A DNA stretch of 64,000 nucleotides from Gambelia wislizenii (GCA_030847615.1 JAUMIR010000005.1:169536596-169600595), one strand, 5' to 3'; positions 20,952 through 32,695 are shown, counted from the first letter of the stretch. Program-made: numbers and translations. Notes: a model not told the origin generated them from the letters alone.

Positions 20952-21408
20952 TACTAACAGCTGTGTGACAGAAGCTTCTTAAAATGCTTCACCTACTGAA
21001 TGACTGTTTTTCATAAGGTGGGTTTCCAGATTTCAGGGCCTGGTCCTGAGTGTCTGGTTTTTATGGGTCATTTTCAGACAGGAGAAAAAGGTGTGAATTC
21101 ACCAGTTTTAGGAGGCTTGGCTCCAGGCAAGACAAAAGGACTGTCTGCATCCGCTCTGCCATTTTCAAGGCTTAATTGATTTGTTGATGCTACTTGCAAA
21201 GACTGTCCTGGGGGGGCCTAACGTATTTCCTTAGTTTCCTTTTCCCCTCTCAGTTGTAGTGCTAGGGCTCTGCAACCATTATCTGGCTAGAAGCAAGTAG
21301 GCTAATTTAAATAAACCTTATCCTGTCTCTCTAAGTAGGTGAGAAGAAATAATCCCCCCGTTTCACCTTGATCTAGGAACAACCCCTTTAACTAAGATCT
21401 CTGTTTGA
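20952..21408. other. no recognisable feature
   Basis: About 460 bases between two MITEs with no shared repeat or coding signal seen. Confidence 0.4.
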
Positions 21409-21623
21409 TGAGATTATCACACTGTTGTTCCACTTTAACTGCTCTGGCTGCCTCCTGGGGAATCCTGGGATTTGCAGTTCAGGGAGGGGCATTTAGAACT
21501 CTCAGCTAGAGAGCTCTTAGGCCTCACTAAACTACAAACCCCAGCAATCCACAGGAGGCAGCCATAGCTTTCCATAGTTAAAATGGAATAATAGCACTAT
21601 AACAGTATAGTGTGATACCAAAC
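21409..21623. mobile_element. palindromic MITE, GGAGATTATCACAC type
   Basis: Starts tgagattatcacactgttgt and ends near atagtgtgataccaaac. The two halves face each other: 'ggaatcctgggatttgcagt' against 'actacaaaccccagcaatcc'. It is the closest relative of 62716-62963, sharing agggaggggcatttag and gcctcactaaactacaaacc. The outermost bases have diverged. Confidence 0.75.
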
Positions 21624-21748
21624 AGGAAAACATGTTCTGTGTGTTTGAATGACAACCTACGAGGAACTGTGGTTGGTACTTATTGCAAGACACTTAATAA
21701 CATCACCAAGGGCCATCCCTGGGTTTCCAGTTTAAGCCCAGAAATCTA

Positions 21749-22260
21749 AGGCCCCATCTATATGGCGGGGGGGATACGATCTCCTCTGAAGAAACAAGAA
21801 TTTGCAGTGCTGAGACATGTCTTAATGGTCTAAACTTCACATGCCCCTTAGCCAAAATGGCAGCCGCAAGTGAATTACTCATGCTTTTAGATCTGCTGCT
21901 ACCCAAAAAAAGTTTTTAAAAAGTTTTCCATGGTGTGAACATGCAATATTTTGTATTTACAAAAAGATAAAAGAGAGAGAGTAAAATATTGCCATTTTAT
22001 CGACTTACCAGACACTCGCTTAGCCAAAAATCCAACATGGCAGCAGCAGGCGCTTTCTCTGTTTGCTAGCCCCACCCCACCCCCCCATGTTCATCCAGCC
22101 AATCATCTTACACTGCCTGGTCAGAGCAATATGAATGCATTATTTAGTCTAACTTTGAAAAGGGAGTATGTGCTCTATGTCTGTAACTGTCTGATAAAAT
22201 CATCATCTGGATTCAGCTCTGGGAAAAGTGGGCTGAGTTCAGGTTACGGTGGAAACTGAG
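21749..22260. mobile_element. possible diverged MITE (GGCCCCATCTATATGG left end)
   Basis: The left end aggccccatctatatggcgg resembles the GGGCTCATCTACAC ends at 48734. Internal pieces such as aacatggcagcagcaggcgc and tcatccagccaatcatctta echo the complement of 41395-41465. I could not find a right terminus, so the extent is uncertain. Confidence 0.4.
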
Positions 22261-22561
22261 AGTGGGGATGGTGGATAACCAATGACTACATACCCTGCCA
22301 GATTTTGTAGATTGTAGCATGCTGTTAATTTGGTTTGGTTAGTTAGGTTTCATTCTGAGCTCTTTGGATTACTGTGATAATAAAGTTTTCTGTTTTTAAC
22401 TCTGAAACTGCTGGTCAATGAGTCTCAAGAAGCCAGTAGATGACACAGGGAGGTTGTCTAGAAAGTGAAAAATACCCCTAATAGAAATCACAGAGAATAC
22501 CTTTTGTCCCAACGAACTGAGCAGAAGATTTGCCATATTTGGAGGGAGTATTGGAATTTAA
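22261..22561. other. no clear feature
   Basis: An AATAAA-type string (gataataaagttttctg) near 22376 sits in otherwise unassigned sequence. It could belong to an older LTR, but nothing confirms that. Confidence 0.3.
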
Positions 22562-22880
22562 TGTAACAACCTGACATGCTGGATTGTTTACTGTTTAAAG
22601 AGAGTTAGGTTGCATGTAACAGGTCCTTAGGTAATTTCTTGTTTGTAACAAGAGAGTTTTACAATGTGTCTTCGGGTGAAGAGTTTTTCCTTTGAAGCCT
22701 TTGTCTGGGAGACACATTGTATCCAATCTCCATTGAGATTCCCTGGAGGCAGGAGCCTCAGAGGGGGCTCTGCCATATTTTGTTTTTAGAGATGTAGTAA
22801 TAATGTCGATTTTGTTATTCCTGCTTATATAAATATATCTTCAAGTCTACTGCCTGTGTATGTGTATGAAGTATTACACA
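22562..22880. repeat. possible solo LTR
   Basis: Begins tgtaacaacctgacatg and ends gtatgaagtattacaca, giving short TGTAA...TTACA inverted ends. A TATA-like string (cttatataaatatatc) lies about 50 bases before the end. The 5-bp flanks (tttaa and catca) do not match, and there is no second copy here, so this is weak. Confidence 0.25.
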
Positions 22881-23178
22881 TCAAGTTCATAAGTCAACTG
22901 TTTTATATATTAAACGGCTCTGAGAGAACTGTTTCTTTGTTTGCTAGACTGAGAAAGAGGTGGGGGCGAAAGGGCTGGCTGGCTTCTTAATTATTTGTCT
23001 GTTTGGAATCACTTCACTGTGCATATTTAAAGAAATACTCTGCTTCCTCTGCTTGTTTTTTCTACTGGTAAGAATATTAGCCAACCAATTTTTGGCACCA
23101 AATATTAATATTCTCCGATAGGAAGGAGGGCAAAAAAACCCATTTGCTATGTGTTATGGGACTTAGCGGTTTTCTGTG

Positions 23179-23213
<35 letters not shown>

Positions 23214-23863
23214 CTGTGCAGGCCTGTGCATTATCAGTCATCTGAACAACCGATTCACAGCAACGTACCTTCTGGGCCAGGAGGAAGTTGACAGTTCATT
23301 GATCCCTCATGCAAGTGGGGGCGGGCTTTCCTAAAACTCAATCCAGAAGTGCCATTTTGGCCTTTCAGAGGACTGAGTGTGTGCTGCTTTGCAGGGCAGA
23401 GGTGAAAAAAAAATTCAAGATGAAGATCTCCCTTCTGCCTGATTAAAGATAGAATTATTTTTTTAATCTGCAGCAGCAATGAGAGTGTGGGGAATAATAG
23501 CGCCCCATATGCATGGTCACCATTTTGATTTGCGAGATGGCTCTCTGTGTGAACATGAATGAGCATCACTGAACAGACAGCTTTTTTTCCCAAAATAATC
23601 GTGAAGACAACCCGGAGGTGCTGCGAAGGTGAGCTAATGCACCCCCCTCCACAGTAATTGCTCCCATCTAGTCAAGAGTGACCACGATGGCAGCCACACA
23701 CACAGGGCCCAGACTGGTGTGGCAGCACAGCATTGTTCACATGGGCCAGCTGTGCTGACACCGCATTGGCATGCTGCCCCATCCCCTTGTCCCCAGTGCT
23801 GCTGTGACCTCACCAGCCAGACAGATCCCTGCAAGAGCCTGGCTGGCATTGTTGCCTCTGCTT
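22881..23863. other. no gene; (AT)n at 23181-23206
   Basis: Contains a 26-base alternating AT run. The part from about 23250 to 23860 is more GC-rich and has overlapping frames on both strands, a pattern typical of MITE interiors here, but I could not match both ends of an element. Confidence 0.4.
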
Positions 23864-24478
23864 AGGCCAGAAACAGACACCTGGATCATTGATCACACAG
23901 ATGCCCATTCTGCCCACAGCAGAAGCGACCACACTGGGCAGGTTGTCCACGGCTGCTTGGCCAGTGAGGCGGCAATGGCAGGAGCACAGGGAAGGGGATA
24001 GCCTGCCTCTGGAGCTGCTGACACTGCATCCTCACAAACAGGAGCTCTATGGAAAGCCTGTCCAGTGCTCCAGTGCTTCTGCTGAGGGCTGAGCAGGGTG
24101 CCCATGCAATCAACAAAGAGGGAGTAGAGCAACCACCTCCTTTTGATCACATGTCCAGGTGCCCATTTCTAGCCTCAGCAGAAACAGTGGTACACCAGGC
24201 AGGCTTTCCACAAAGATCATGGTTGCAGGGAGGAGGAGGTGGCAGTGGCTCCAAAGGTAGGCCATCCCCTCCCCTGCACCACTCTGGGGCTTCCGCAAAA
24301 GCAACGCTGGGGCTTCTTCAAAACATCAGGCTTTTCGCCAACTTCCTTTAGTGTGGGGTAAAGTTAGGTTAAGGGCTGAAAACCACATTACCTCCCCAGA
24401 AGTAGCCTTACATCATGAGGTCTGCCAGTACCAGGTTTGAGGTGAGTACATTGTTTTTGGCCCATGCAGACATAGCCT
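23864..24478. mobile_element. candidate 615-bp DNA transposon
   Basis: The left end aggccagaaacagacacctg weakly mirrors the right end ggcccatgcagacatagcct. The interior carries two related blocks (cagatgcccattctgcccac near 23899 and caggtgcccatttctagcct near 24156), each followed by a G/C-rich segment, so part of it is an internal duplication. No exact target duplication. Frames on both strands are not supported as genes. Confidence 0.4.
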
Positions 24479-24571
24479 AGGATATACCACTACTATGGCC
24501 AGAAGCAAAAAAAGGGAACAGAGCTTGTGAATCTTTTGTTATTGTGTTGAAGACAGAATTTTCAGCAGATA

Positions 24572-25175
24572 TATACAGATTTAGACTAGTGTTTAAAAAC
24601 ACTGTAATTCTGCAAGTGAGGAAAGCGGAAATATAGTGGCATTATAACATTTACTTTCACATGTCTCTCTAATCGCATGAGAAAACTGCCATGGAATTAT
24701 TGCATGCCCACCATTTAGCACTTTAAGAATGGGAGTTTACTTCTGCAATTTGACATGGGTGAGATTTTGGCAGTTCTCACAAGAAGATTAAAGCATGCTT
24801 AAAGCTCCAAAAACACCTTAATTAACAAATTAAATGTACACACAAGCACTGAAACGAGCATAAAACTTGCCAGCAAAATGGGAAGGTTCATAAAAAGGGC
24901 ATCCTGTTGATCGTCTTCATGTTGTCATCCAGAAGTTTTCCAAAAGAGGACCGCCCATTCACACTGTAATCTTGCAATTACAGCAGGACATGGTTTTGCA
25001 TGCCTTCAATACTGCAAAAAAAGTGATAGTGAAGATCTATTGATGGGTTGATGCCTTATTCTCAGCTGGAGTACAGACTGGCCACGGCTGTGGGACAATG
25101 TCATGCAATAGCCAGACCTATTCACACTATTGTGGTGTTGTTATTATGTAATTTGTGCTGTGCCTGATCATGTCC
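24572..25175 (-). mobile_element. 3-bp-duplication transposon family B, copy 1 (minus)
   Basis: The complement aligns with 32087-32695 and 59477-60110. Shared pieces are ggaaatatagtggcattata, catgggtgagattttggcag then ttctcac, and cataaaaagggcatcctgtt. The right end ctgatcatgtcc is the complement of the GGACATNATCAG terminus. Flanking ata fits at both ends (24569-24571 and 25176-25178), though the left terminus is diverged. No transposase frame. Confidence 0.75.
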
Positions 25176-26586
25176 ATAGTTTTTAGGGTGGGTTTGCACA
25201 TAGCCACCCAATTCTTGGTAGATTACTAGGTGATATGTAGAAAACTCCTAATTGCATGGCTAAAACAGAACTTGGAGGAAACTAATTGTAAATGACCAGC
25301 TACTTGTAATTCAGTCCATTTTAGAATAACAAAAGATCTAATTCAGTTACAGTCCAACTGTAGCTTAACAAGTGATAACATCATTCCTTTTGTTGTATGA
25401 CTATAAGTTTTAGTTACTTTTGGGATGTCTGTGGGGCACAAAATGGAGGAGATACATGTGACCTGTGAGCCATGTGTTGCCCACCAGTGCTTTACAGAAT
25501 GGGAAAGTTTACCTTAAATTACCCCTGTCATTTTCATCTTCTCACTGGCTCAGCCCCTGGCCTTTAGTAGCAGCGTGACACACAAATATTGAGCAGTAGA
25601 AGATTTTCCAGATATGGAGATAATTAGTAGAAAAAGCAAAGTTTCTGGATCAGGCTACTATCTGGATTAGGACCAACAAAAGGCTAATGACAGTAGTTAA
25701 GGGCTCCCATTCTTTCTTCACAGCTGTAGAAGAATCCAGTCCTGTTTAAATCCTTCCCACTTCCAGGCTCTATAGAATCAGAAGCTGCAATTTGTGTTTT
25801 GAGTTTAATATAATTATGCTCTATCCCCAAGCTTAAATTTCAGCCAAGAAATTCATATATATTTTTTTTGGAAAATGCAAATTAAGGTGGCAAACTCAGA
25901 CCTGAGATAAGAGTTCAATTAGATCATTCGCTAACTCATGGGAATCACATGCAAGCTCTGGTTTCCCCAAATATTCCCCACACAGCTGAGAAACTGCCTG
26001 TTTAAGAAGACCCAGCACTTTTTAAGAAGAAAGAAATCCCCCACCCACACAAATAAAGAAGGTGCCAGCAGGAAATTCCCTAAGCTATAGTGCAGAATCA
26101 AGCACAAGGTAGGTTGGGATATCCTAGTAGATTTCTATGTGATTTGCAGTAGATCAGCAAGCCTTTACCAACAGCAAGTACAATTGCCACTTTTTAAAAA
26201 AAAAGATGACAGTCTCTGCCATGCCCTGTCTTGTAGTAATTGTTAATCTGTCAGCTTCTATATTCCCCAGCTATAAAATCTGAGTACTTATTTTTGACTT
26301 TGACTAGCTTTTGGTTCAGCTCTATAGGCCACTTTTGAGATTGTTGTGGTAGTAATAAGAGAAGTGTTGATTTCTTGATTTGTACTTTATTGAATTTTGC
26401 AAGGGAAGAGGGCAGTTGATAATTGATCCTGGACCTTGCTTCTAGTTCTGCTCCCAGCCACCATTTTAACACTTGTCTCCTGATTGCTAATATCAGGGAT
26501 CTAGACAAAATGCAACTTTCATAAGCCTTGCATCGTCTTACTCCTGTCAGGCACAAACAGGGTTTTTCTTAGATCAAGACGGAGGA
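25176..26586. other. no gene; small hAT terminus near 25430-25490
   Basis: Largely unassigned. The string ccatgtgttgcccaccagtg at about 25470 is a reversed hAT MITE terminus of the 'gtgggcaacacatgg' kind. A minus-strand 101-codon frame at 26251-26556 has no motif I recognise. Confidence 0.35.
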
Positions 26587-27030
26587 GCCTGTGGGCTTTC
26601 AGATGTTACTGGCTAGACTGGCTTGAGCTGAAGGGAGCTGGAATCCAAAAATATCTAGTGAGCCAGGAGTTTCCCAGTCTGATCTTAGATGCACCCCTGC
26701 TCCCCATCCCATAAACAGGAGAGATGGGAGCACTACTTGCTGGGAGTTGTAGGATGACAGGGCAGGAAGCAAGATGAACATCACACAGTTGTGAAGAACT
26801 GAATCGCGCAGGTAAGCAATGGGTCCTTTCAATCAAAAATTTATCTAATGGGGGGAGCCATCCTAAAATATAAAAAATGCCAACAAGTTATGTGTCAGGA
26901 AAGATTTGTCACACAACACATGAGATTGTTTATTAGTCTTTTGCACCTAAAGGAATACAGTCCTGTGGCATCTTAAAGCACAGGTAGGGAGGCCTATGGT
27001 CCCTCAAATATTGTTGGGCTCTATCTAGAT
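26587..27030. other. no clear feature; weak hAT-like arm at 26590-26690
   Basis: gtgggctttcagatgttact and gctgggagttgtaggatgac resemble arms of the hAT MITE family, but no paired termini were found. Confidence 0.3.
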
Positions 27031-27149
27031 CAGTGGTTTTCAACTGCTCTCCCAAAGCACATTTGTGTGCCACAAAAGGTCCGCAGGTATGCCACATCAC
27101 TGAGCCACAGATAAATGAAGGGAAGCGCTGCACAGGTTGAAAACTACTG
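27031..27149. mobile_element. hAT-type MITE, 119 bp
   Basis: Ends are cagtggttttcaactgctct and caggttgaaaactactg, a good 14-bp inverted pair typical of Charlie/SPIN-like hAT termini. The 8-bp flanks (atctagat and ggctaagt) agree at only 4 of 8, so the duplication has decayed. Confidence 0.75.
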
Positions 27150-27463
27150 GGCTAAGTGTGTGTTTAAGTTTTTTTGAAAAGTGTTGTGGAATTTGTACAA
27201 CTGGAATATCTGCTTTAAATAACAGATAAAGGGACAAGAATGAAAACAAGAAGGGAAAGAAGGTACTACTCTTTCTTTTCCTCTCATTCCTTGCCTGACT
27301 CTTCAGTCAATGATGGTGGGAAGTGTGCCTGAGCCTAGCACATGTTCAAACTGGGAAGATGGTAGCAAAGGAATGTGGTTGCTGAAGAGACAGGGGCCTT
27401 CTCCTCACTCTAACATGGCAGTGGACAAAGAATGGAGCAGGCGTTGTATGGGTATGCCTCTAT
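27150..27463. other. no recognisable feature
   Basis: About 310 bases between MITEs. Nothing shared or coding was seen. Confidence 0.4.
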
Positions 27464-28090
27464 GGAGATTATCACATGGGCCAAATATCCCAGGACAGGG
27501 ACGACAGGAGATTGCTAAAAGGCTTGCCTTTCAGACGGCATCATCCCTGTCCTGTTCTTCCCCCTGCCCATGCTGGCTCCATGCTTCTTCCATCTTCCCT
27601 TATTGACAGGAAAAAGTCATCAATAAGGCACCAGTTCTGTTACAGAAATGGAATCACGGGCATATGAATTACAGCCCCATTGTGCCAGCGCAATGACAAC
27701 ATAACGTGATGTCACTGAGTGGTCCATTCAGAACACTTCTGGGTATGATCAGTGACACCCTTTTTTTCCCCTCCCTGGGTTACTTGTTGTTTTTTATTTG
27801 TTTTGGGGTTTGGTTTTGGGGGAGATGTTTGGTTTAATTTTTATAATTAAATTTCCCATGTGATTGTTGTCTCACGAGAACGAGTGGGATTTTCTTTCCC
27901 TGTAGTAAAAGCAGCTTTATGACAGCTGCATTTACTGCAGGGAAGCCGAGGGAGTGGGACCAGTTTCCATTGCGGAATAAGGTGGGTGTTTGAAAAAAAA
28001 ATTAAAACTGCTACAGGCACGGGAGTGGGTGAGAGTGGGTTGGGGGGATGCCGGAACAGGGATGTTTTAAAAGCCCGTGTGGTAATCTCC
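27464..28090 (+). mobile_element. 3-bp-duplication transposon family A, copy 1
   Basis: Left ggagattatcacatgggcca; right gcccgtgtggtaatctcc. The flank tat is exact on both sides (27461-27463 and 28091-28093). It shares atttactgcagggaagccga, ccattgcggaataaggtggg and a run-in to tgtttgaaaaaaaa with 49869-50489, and (as complement) with 30241-30858. No transposase. The 618-627-bp length is held in all three copies. Confidence 0.85.
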
Positions 28091-28358
28091 TATGTGTGGG
28101 AAGGGTATATGTGATAAAGAAGAAACCGGTGAAGGAAGGGAGGAGGAGGAGACAAGTAGGTGAGGGGTTAAAGCCAAATGAGGAGCTGACAAGATAAATA
28201 TTATATGATAAGACAGCACCTTGCACTTCACAGGGAAGTGGAGGGGAGGGGAAGAAGCTCATCCCATCTACTTGGGCATGCCCAAATTTACCTTGACATG
28301 AGTGGGAAGGAGAGAGATTGAGAGAGAATGCACAAGGTGTGGGGAAGGGGGAGAAGGT
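28091..28358. other. no recognisable feature
   Basis: Purine-rich interval directly before the LTR-like segment. A 117-codon minus-strand frame overlaps it and the transposon end, so it is not a gene. Confidence 0.4.
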
Positions 28359-29050
28359 TGTCACAACCTCTGACTCAGCTACTGATTGGTAGCTGACTCC
28401 TCCAATCCAATAGCCAACCCCTCCTTTCCTGTCATGCTCTGCTTCCAGAACTTGGAAGTGGACTCTGACTCAGAGACTGAAGCAGTGGACATGTCATGAC
28501 CTGCAGAACCAAAGCAGGGGGATGTTCCAGAGCCACAGGCCTCAGAGATGGACAATAGTGCAGTACCAGCTCTGGCAGAGGGTCTGGCTTCTCCAGATAC
28601 AAAGGACAAATTACCTATGCCCACCTCCTCAGCACAGAGACAACAAAAGGAGGGCTTGAGGCAGTCTTAGCATATTTATAGCAACAATTAGCTAAGCAGA
28701 AGCTGTGTTAGCTGCTGAGCTATAAATATGTAGCCCTGATCTCCAAGAGTTGTTGGAGATGATCTGACCTACCTGGTGACCTGTTGTGTTCTTCCTTGCT
28801 ATGTTTGACCCAGCCTGTGTTTGTTACTCTGAACTCTGCCTGGCTTGGATTCTGCTAGACTACTCTGAACTCTGTTTGCCAGACCTATGCCTTGTTATTT
28901 GGAATTTGCTTATGAACTCATATTTCCTTGCTAGTAAAGTAAGTATCTGAGTTCACGCTGTCTTGATTCCTTTGCCTGTAATTAGCTTGACTGTGTTGTG
29001 CTTCTGCTATCAGCTGTGTAGTAATCAGCCTTTGACTGGTTGCCTGGACA
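28359..29050 (+). repeat. LTR-like segment (gypsy-type?)
   Basis: Starts tgtcacaacctctgactcag, has a TATA-like gctataaatatgtagccctg at about 28719, and is followed by loosely repeated 'tgaactctgcctggcttgga' / 'tgaactctgtttgccagacc' strings. The same order (acidic coding-like part, TATA-like site, ctgaact/ctggact repeats) recurs at 30890-31520. No matching 5-bp flanks or primer-binding site were found. Confidence 0.4.
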
Positions 29051-29396
29051 GTGTTTGGACATTTCCGCTTTCCTGCCTTTTGATGCTTTTAATAATGCCT
29101 CAGAAAATTTTATTTATTGAATGTTAAACACAATCTTAAAAAACTGATGGTGCATATTGAAGATTTTAGCACCTTATCTGTATGCCACGAGATGAAAAAG
29201 ACAGAAAAACCACTGTTCTTGATCATAGAGCCCCAGCCAGCAAGGCTAGTGGTCAGGAGTGATGGTGAGCTTTCCAACCACATTTGGAGGACCAAAAAGT
29301 TCACCATCCTTTCCTTAAGACCAACAAATACTTTTGCCTAAACCTTTGTGAACTAGAGCGCATTTCTTCAGATGTGTAAAGCTGTGCTGCAGTTAG

Positions 29397-29432
<36 letters not shown>

Positions 29433-30037
29433 AACATGTCAGAAGCAAATGAAGTATAGACAGGTATAGACAGTGATAATTACTGTATATTAAATAGCTT
29501 GGGGGTTTTTAATCTAATGACACAAATATCCTAGCAATAGGTAAGCCAATTCATATATTTTGTTAGATTTTATTTTAAAAAGAAGTCTGTATCTCAATTC
29601 TACAGACAGGGGAGATAAATGATCCTTCAAGTGTTCAAGATTCTTTTTTGTTCTATACTATCAAGACATCATGTCCTTGCCTAAATTTACCAGGAAATTA
29701 AAACAAACAATAAAACTTTCTAAAGTCAGTTACCTACCTTGAAGTGTGTTATATTTGTTCCTAGTCTCAGTATATTTTATTACTACGTTTCAACACAGTG
29801 AGATTATTAAAACAATACATTTACCATTTTTACAATAGCTTAAGTACTGTGTGAACATTAGATCATAAGATTGCTTGTCTAGCGGTAATAAATTATCACT
29901 AATATCACTGCTCAAAGATCATTTTCTTAGCTAATGGAATTGTGGCAATTAATTATAACATAATTAACACTATTCCTTTTGCCATTATAAAAATACTCCA
30001 CACCCTCAGTTTCATTCAGTGTTGGGGTGGGGGTATT
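29051..30037. other. no gene; (AT)n at 29401-29430
   Basis: AT-rich DNA of about 1 kb. A perfect 30-base AT alternation lies at 29401-29430. No exon or shared repeat was seen. Confidence 0.45.
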
Positions 30038-30240
30038 GGGGCCCTTTCACACTAAACAGTTATATCACTATGATTCCACTTCAGCTGCCACAGCAGCATC
30101 CTATGGAATCCTGGTGCTTGTAATTTGGAGAAGCACTAGAGCTCTCTGGATGAGAAATATAAGTATCCTTCCCTAAAATAGAAATCCCAGGATTCCACAA
30201 AATATTGCCATTGCAGTTAAAGTGGGGTTATAGTAATATA
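30038..30240. mobile_element. palindromic MITE, GGGGCCCTTTCACAC type, right end interrupted
   Basis: Left end ggggccctttcacactaaac. Facing halves are tatggaatcctggtgcttgt and aaatcccaggattccacaaa. The expected right terminus is missing because the family A element at 30241 starts exactly there, so this MITE was the insertion target or was truncated by it. Confidence 0.65.
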
Positions 30241-30858
30241 GGAGATTATCAGATGAACCATCTGATAGTATCTCTGTCTCACCACCACCACCACCTGACC
30301 CACTCCCGCCCCACTCCTGTCCCTGTTCCATTTTTTTTTTAAAAAAATCAAATACCTACCTTATGCCGTGATAAGAACTGCTCCCACTCTCCTCAGCCCT
30401 CCAGGAGTAAATGCAGCTGTTGTAAAGCAAATCCCACTCATTCTCGCGAGAGAACAATGTGCAGGAAATATAAAAATAAAAAGTAAAGCAAACATCAAAA
30501 AAGATAACAAAGCCCCCAAACAGTCTAAAAATTAAACAAGTAACCTGAGGAGGGGGAAAACAAGGGTGCCACTTACCTACTCGTCCCAATCGCACCCGGA
30601 AGTCTTCGGGAGGGACCTCCCACTGCCGCTGGCATAGCACCAGCATAATGGGACATCTCTTCACAAGCCCGTTATTCCATTATAGAAATGGAACGGGTGA
30701 TCTATTGACAGATTAATCCATCAATAGAAGAAAATGCAACCAGAACAGAGGGTGCACGGGAGAAGAACTAGACAGGGATGATGGCATCTGAAAAGACAGC
30801 CTGTTGGCGTTCTCCTGTCATCCCTGTTATGGATTTAAAAGTTCATCTGATAATCTCC
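30241..30858 (-). mobile_element. 3-bp-duplication transposon family A, copy 2 (minus)
   Basis: Left ggagattatcagatgaacca; right gttcatctgataatctcc. Flanking ata is exact (30238-30240 and 30859-30861). The interior is the complement of the family A copies, for example ctccaggagtaaatgcagct against atttactgcagggaagccga. The 618-bp length matches. Near 30665-30735 a cattatagaaatggaacggg block matches the complementary order at 27605-27660. Confidence 0.85.
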
Positions 30859-30889
30859 ATAGTATCCTGTCAGCAGATTTGGCCTGTTC

Positions 30890-31520
30890 CTCCTCTTGTC
30901 ATGGCCAGCCAGGCTGAGGACTCAGAGGACGAGGAGGCTGAGCCAGGCTCTAGCTTTGCTCTGCCAGCTCCAGCAGAGCTGGCTGAGCCAGAACCTAGCT
31001 CTGCTATGCCAACTGCAGCAGAGCCCATGACTCAGCAGCCTAGCCTCATTCCAGCAGAGGTTCCAGGCCTGGGAGACATAGACGAGCAGGATGAGGAGGT
31101 ACCTACCTTCAGCCAGAGAAGAACAGAAAGGGTGTGCCTCCAGCGATCCCAGAGATTATATGAGAAATGCTCAGCAATCACCAAACAGCTGTGATTAGGA
31201 GCTGGGCCAATATAAACAGCTGTGAGACACCAAGCTTCTTCGTCAGAGTCTATCTGCGTTTCCTGGCATAAGCATCTGACTCAGACTCCCTGTTGCCTGA
31301 AACCTTGCCTCCTAGACCTCGGATTGATCTGGAACTCTTGACCCTTGACTGAACTCACTGACTTGCTCTCTGGACTCCTGGACCTTTGGCTTGCCCCCTG
31401 GTTTTGCTGTTTGACATTGGACTGGTACTGTGCTTCAGAATTATTTTTTGTGTTGCTACAAAGCCTTGCATTTTGCATGTATCATTCTTATCAGCCAGTG
31501 GGTTGGCTGCTTTCCCGGAC
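30890..31520 (+). repeat. LTR-like segment with acidic coding-like stretch
   Basis: An open stretch from about 30900 to 31193 would encode an acidic, Ala/Pro/Glu-rich peptide (SQAEDSEDEEAEPGSSFALP). It ends just before a TATA-like ccaatataaacagctgtgag. Repeated gaactcactgacttgctc / ctggactcctggacctttgg strings follow. It parallels 28359-29050. I read this as LTR/gag-edge material, not a host gene. LTR ends were not resolved. Confidence 0.4.
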
Positions 31521-31539
31521 ATCTCAATTACCTGGATGA

Positions 31540-31974
31540 AATGGGCTGAAGTACAGATGGGCATGCCAGCCTGACCCTGTAGCCGCCACCATCACCACCT
31601 GCATCCCACTCTCTGGGTCCTGACAGGAGGCCCGCAGCATGTGAGCAAGGCCCCCTGCATGTGACCAGCCTGGTAAGGTGCTTTGGGCTCCCTTCCTTGA
31701 TCCAGAAAAGTGAGACAGCCAGCAGCTACAATGACATGCCAAAATTGGCTCCTGTGGTCATGCAGGGCCCGATCTGTTTTATTTGGGCTGGAATGCACTT
31801 AACCAGGTATTTTCTTATAAGGTTTTATCAGACCTTATCCCATCTTCCTCCCGTCTTAGCTCCGTCTTTGCCCTGGAAGGTCATGAGGACTGCCCGGGGG
31901 CAGAATGGGGCAAAAGTCCTGCATTATCTGGACTGCAGGGCTCCATGATGGGGGCAAGACAGTGTAAATTGCCC
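31540..31974. mobile_element. DNA transposon family G, partial copy
   Basis: Shares accaccatcaccacctgcat-type start, cccgcagcatgtgagcaagg, gcatgtgaccagcctgg and ctgcattatctggactgcag with 46874-47405 and 48734-49590. The right end agacagtgtaaattgccc keeps the GGGCAATTTACAC-type terminus. The left terminus is not visible. Confidence 0.6.
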
Positions 31975-32038
31975 ATGTAGGTAAGCCCTATGTAGAGTGA
32001 AAGGGACCCTATCATTACATTCTGGGCTTTTCTTTAAA

Positions 32039-32086
32039 CCAAAGATGGGGGATGTGCAGTCCCTAGATGGCAATGGACCAATCAAA
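32039..32086. repeat. hAT MITE terminus used as insertion target
   Basis: aagatgggggatgtgcagtc then cctagatggcaatgg resembles a hAT MITE left end like that at 60273 (gggatgggccacatgcagtc). The family B element begins immediately after it. Confidence 0.4.
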
Positions 32087-32695
32087 GGACATTATCAGAC
32101 GTGGCAAAAATTGTGTGATAATGATGACAGAAGCCCCCCCCCATCACATGATGTCATTGTCCTTGCGTTCTTCAAGCATTCCGCTTCTGTAAAAAAGGCA
32201 TTCTTTTTCATTAACAGTGCTGATCATTAACGCTGTGAACTGATCTTCCATAGCATTTTTTCATGTTATTGCTTGCGTGCAAAACCATGCCCCATTCTGC
32301 TTGCATGATTACAGCATCAATGGGTGGTCCCCACCAGAAAACATCCAGGTGAGAATGCAAAAACTAAGTACGGGATGCTCTTTTTATGAACCTCTCCATT
32401 TCGCTGGCAAGTTTTTAAAGTTTGTTTTAGTGCTTGTGTGTTCATTTTCTTTGTAAATATAGGTGTTTTTAAGGTTTTAAGTGCCCTCGAGTCTTCTCAC
32501 GAGAACTGCCAAAGTCTCTCCCATGCAAAAACACAGAAGTAAACAGCACTAGTGGCCATGGTGCTATAATTCAGTGCCGGTTCTTTCTCATGATCACAGC
32601 AACGTGTGATAAGTATTATTATGCCAGGATACTTATGCTTTAAAAAAAATACCAGTGGGACAAAAAACTTATTAGACACTCATCTAATAATGTCC
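32087..32695 (+). mobile_element. 3-bp-duplication transposon family B, copy 2
   Basis: Left ggacattatcagacgtggca; right cactcatctaataatgtcc. Flanking aaa is exact (32084-32086 and 32696-32698). It shares atcagacgtggcaaaaattg, gggatgctctttttatgaac and cttctcacgagaactgccaa with 59477-60110. Noncoding, 609 bp. Confidence 0.85.

Noticed and set aside
22562..22880. A confident solo LTR
   Set aside because: TG...CA ends and a TATA-like site exist, but the target flanks do not match and no second copy is present. Kept only as a low-confidence feature.
29401..29430. A replication origin or regulatory AT element
   Set aside because: It is a plain AT dinucleotide repeat like those at 1850 and 23181, with no supporting context.
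30778..31194. An acidic 138-codon frame that looks like a host regulatory protein
   Set aside because: Its first part is the end of a family A transposon. The acidic part sits just upstream of LTR-like signals and parallels the segment at 28359, so a mobile-element origin is more likely.
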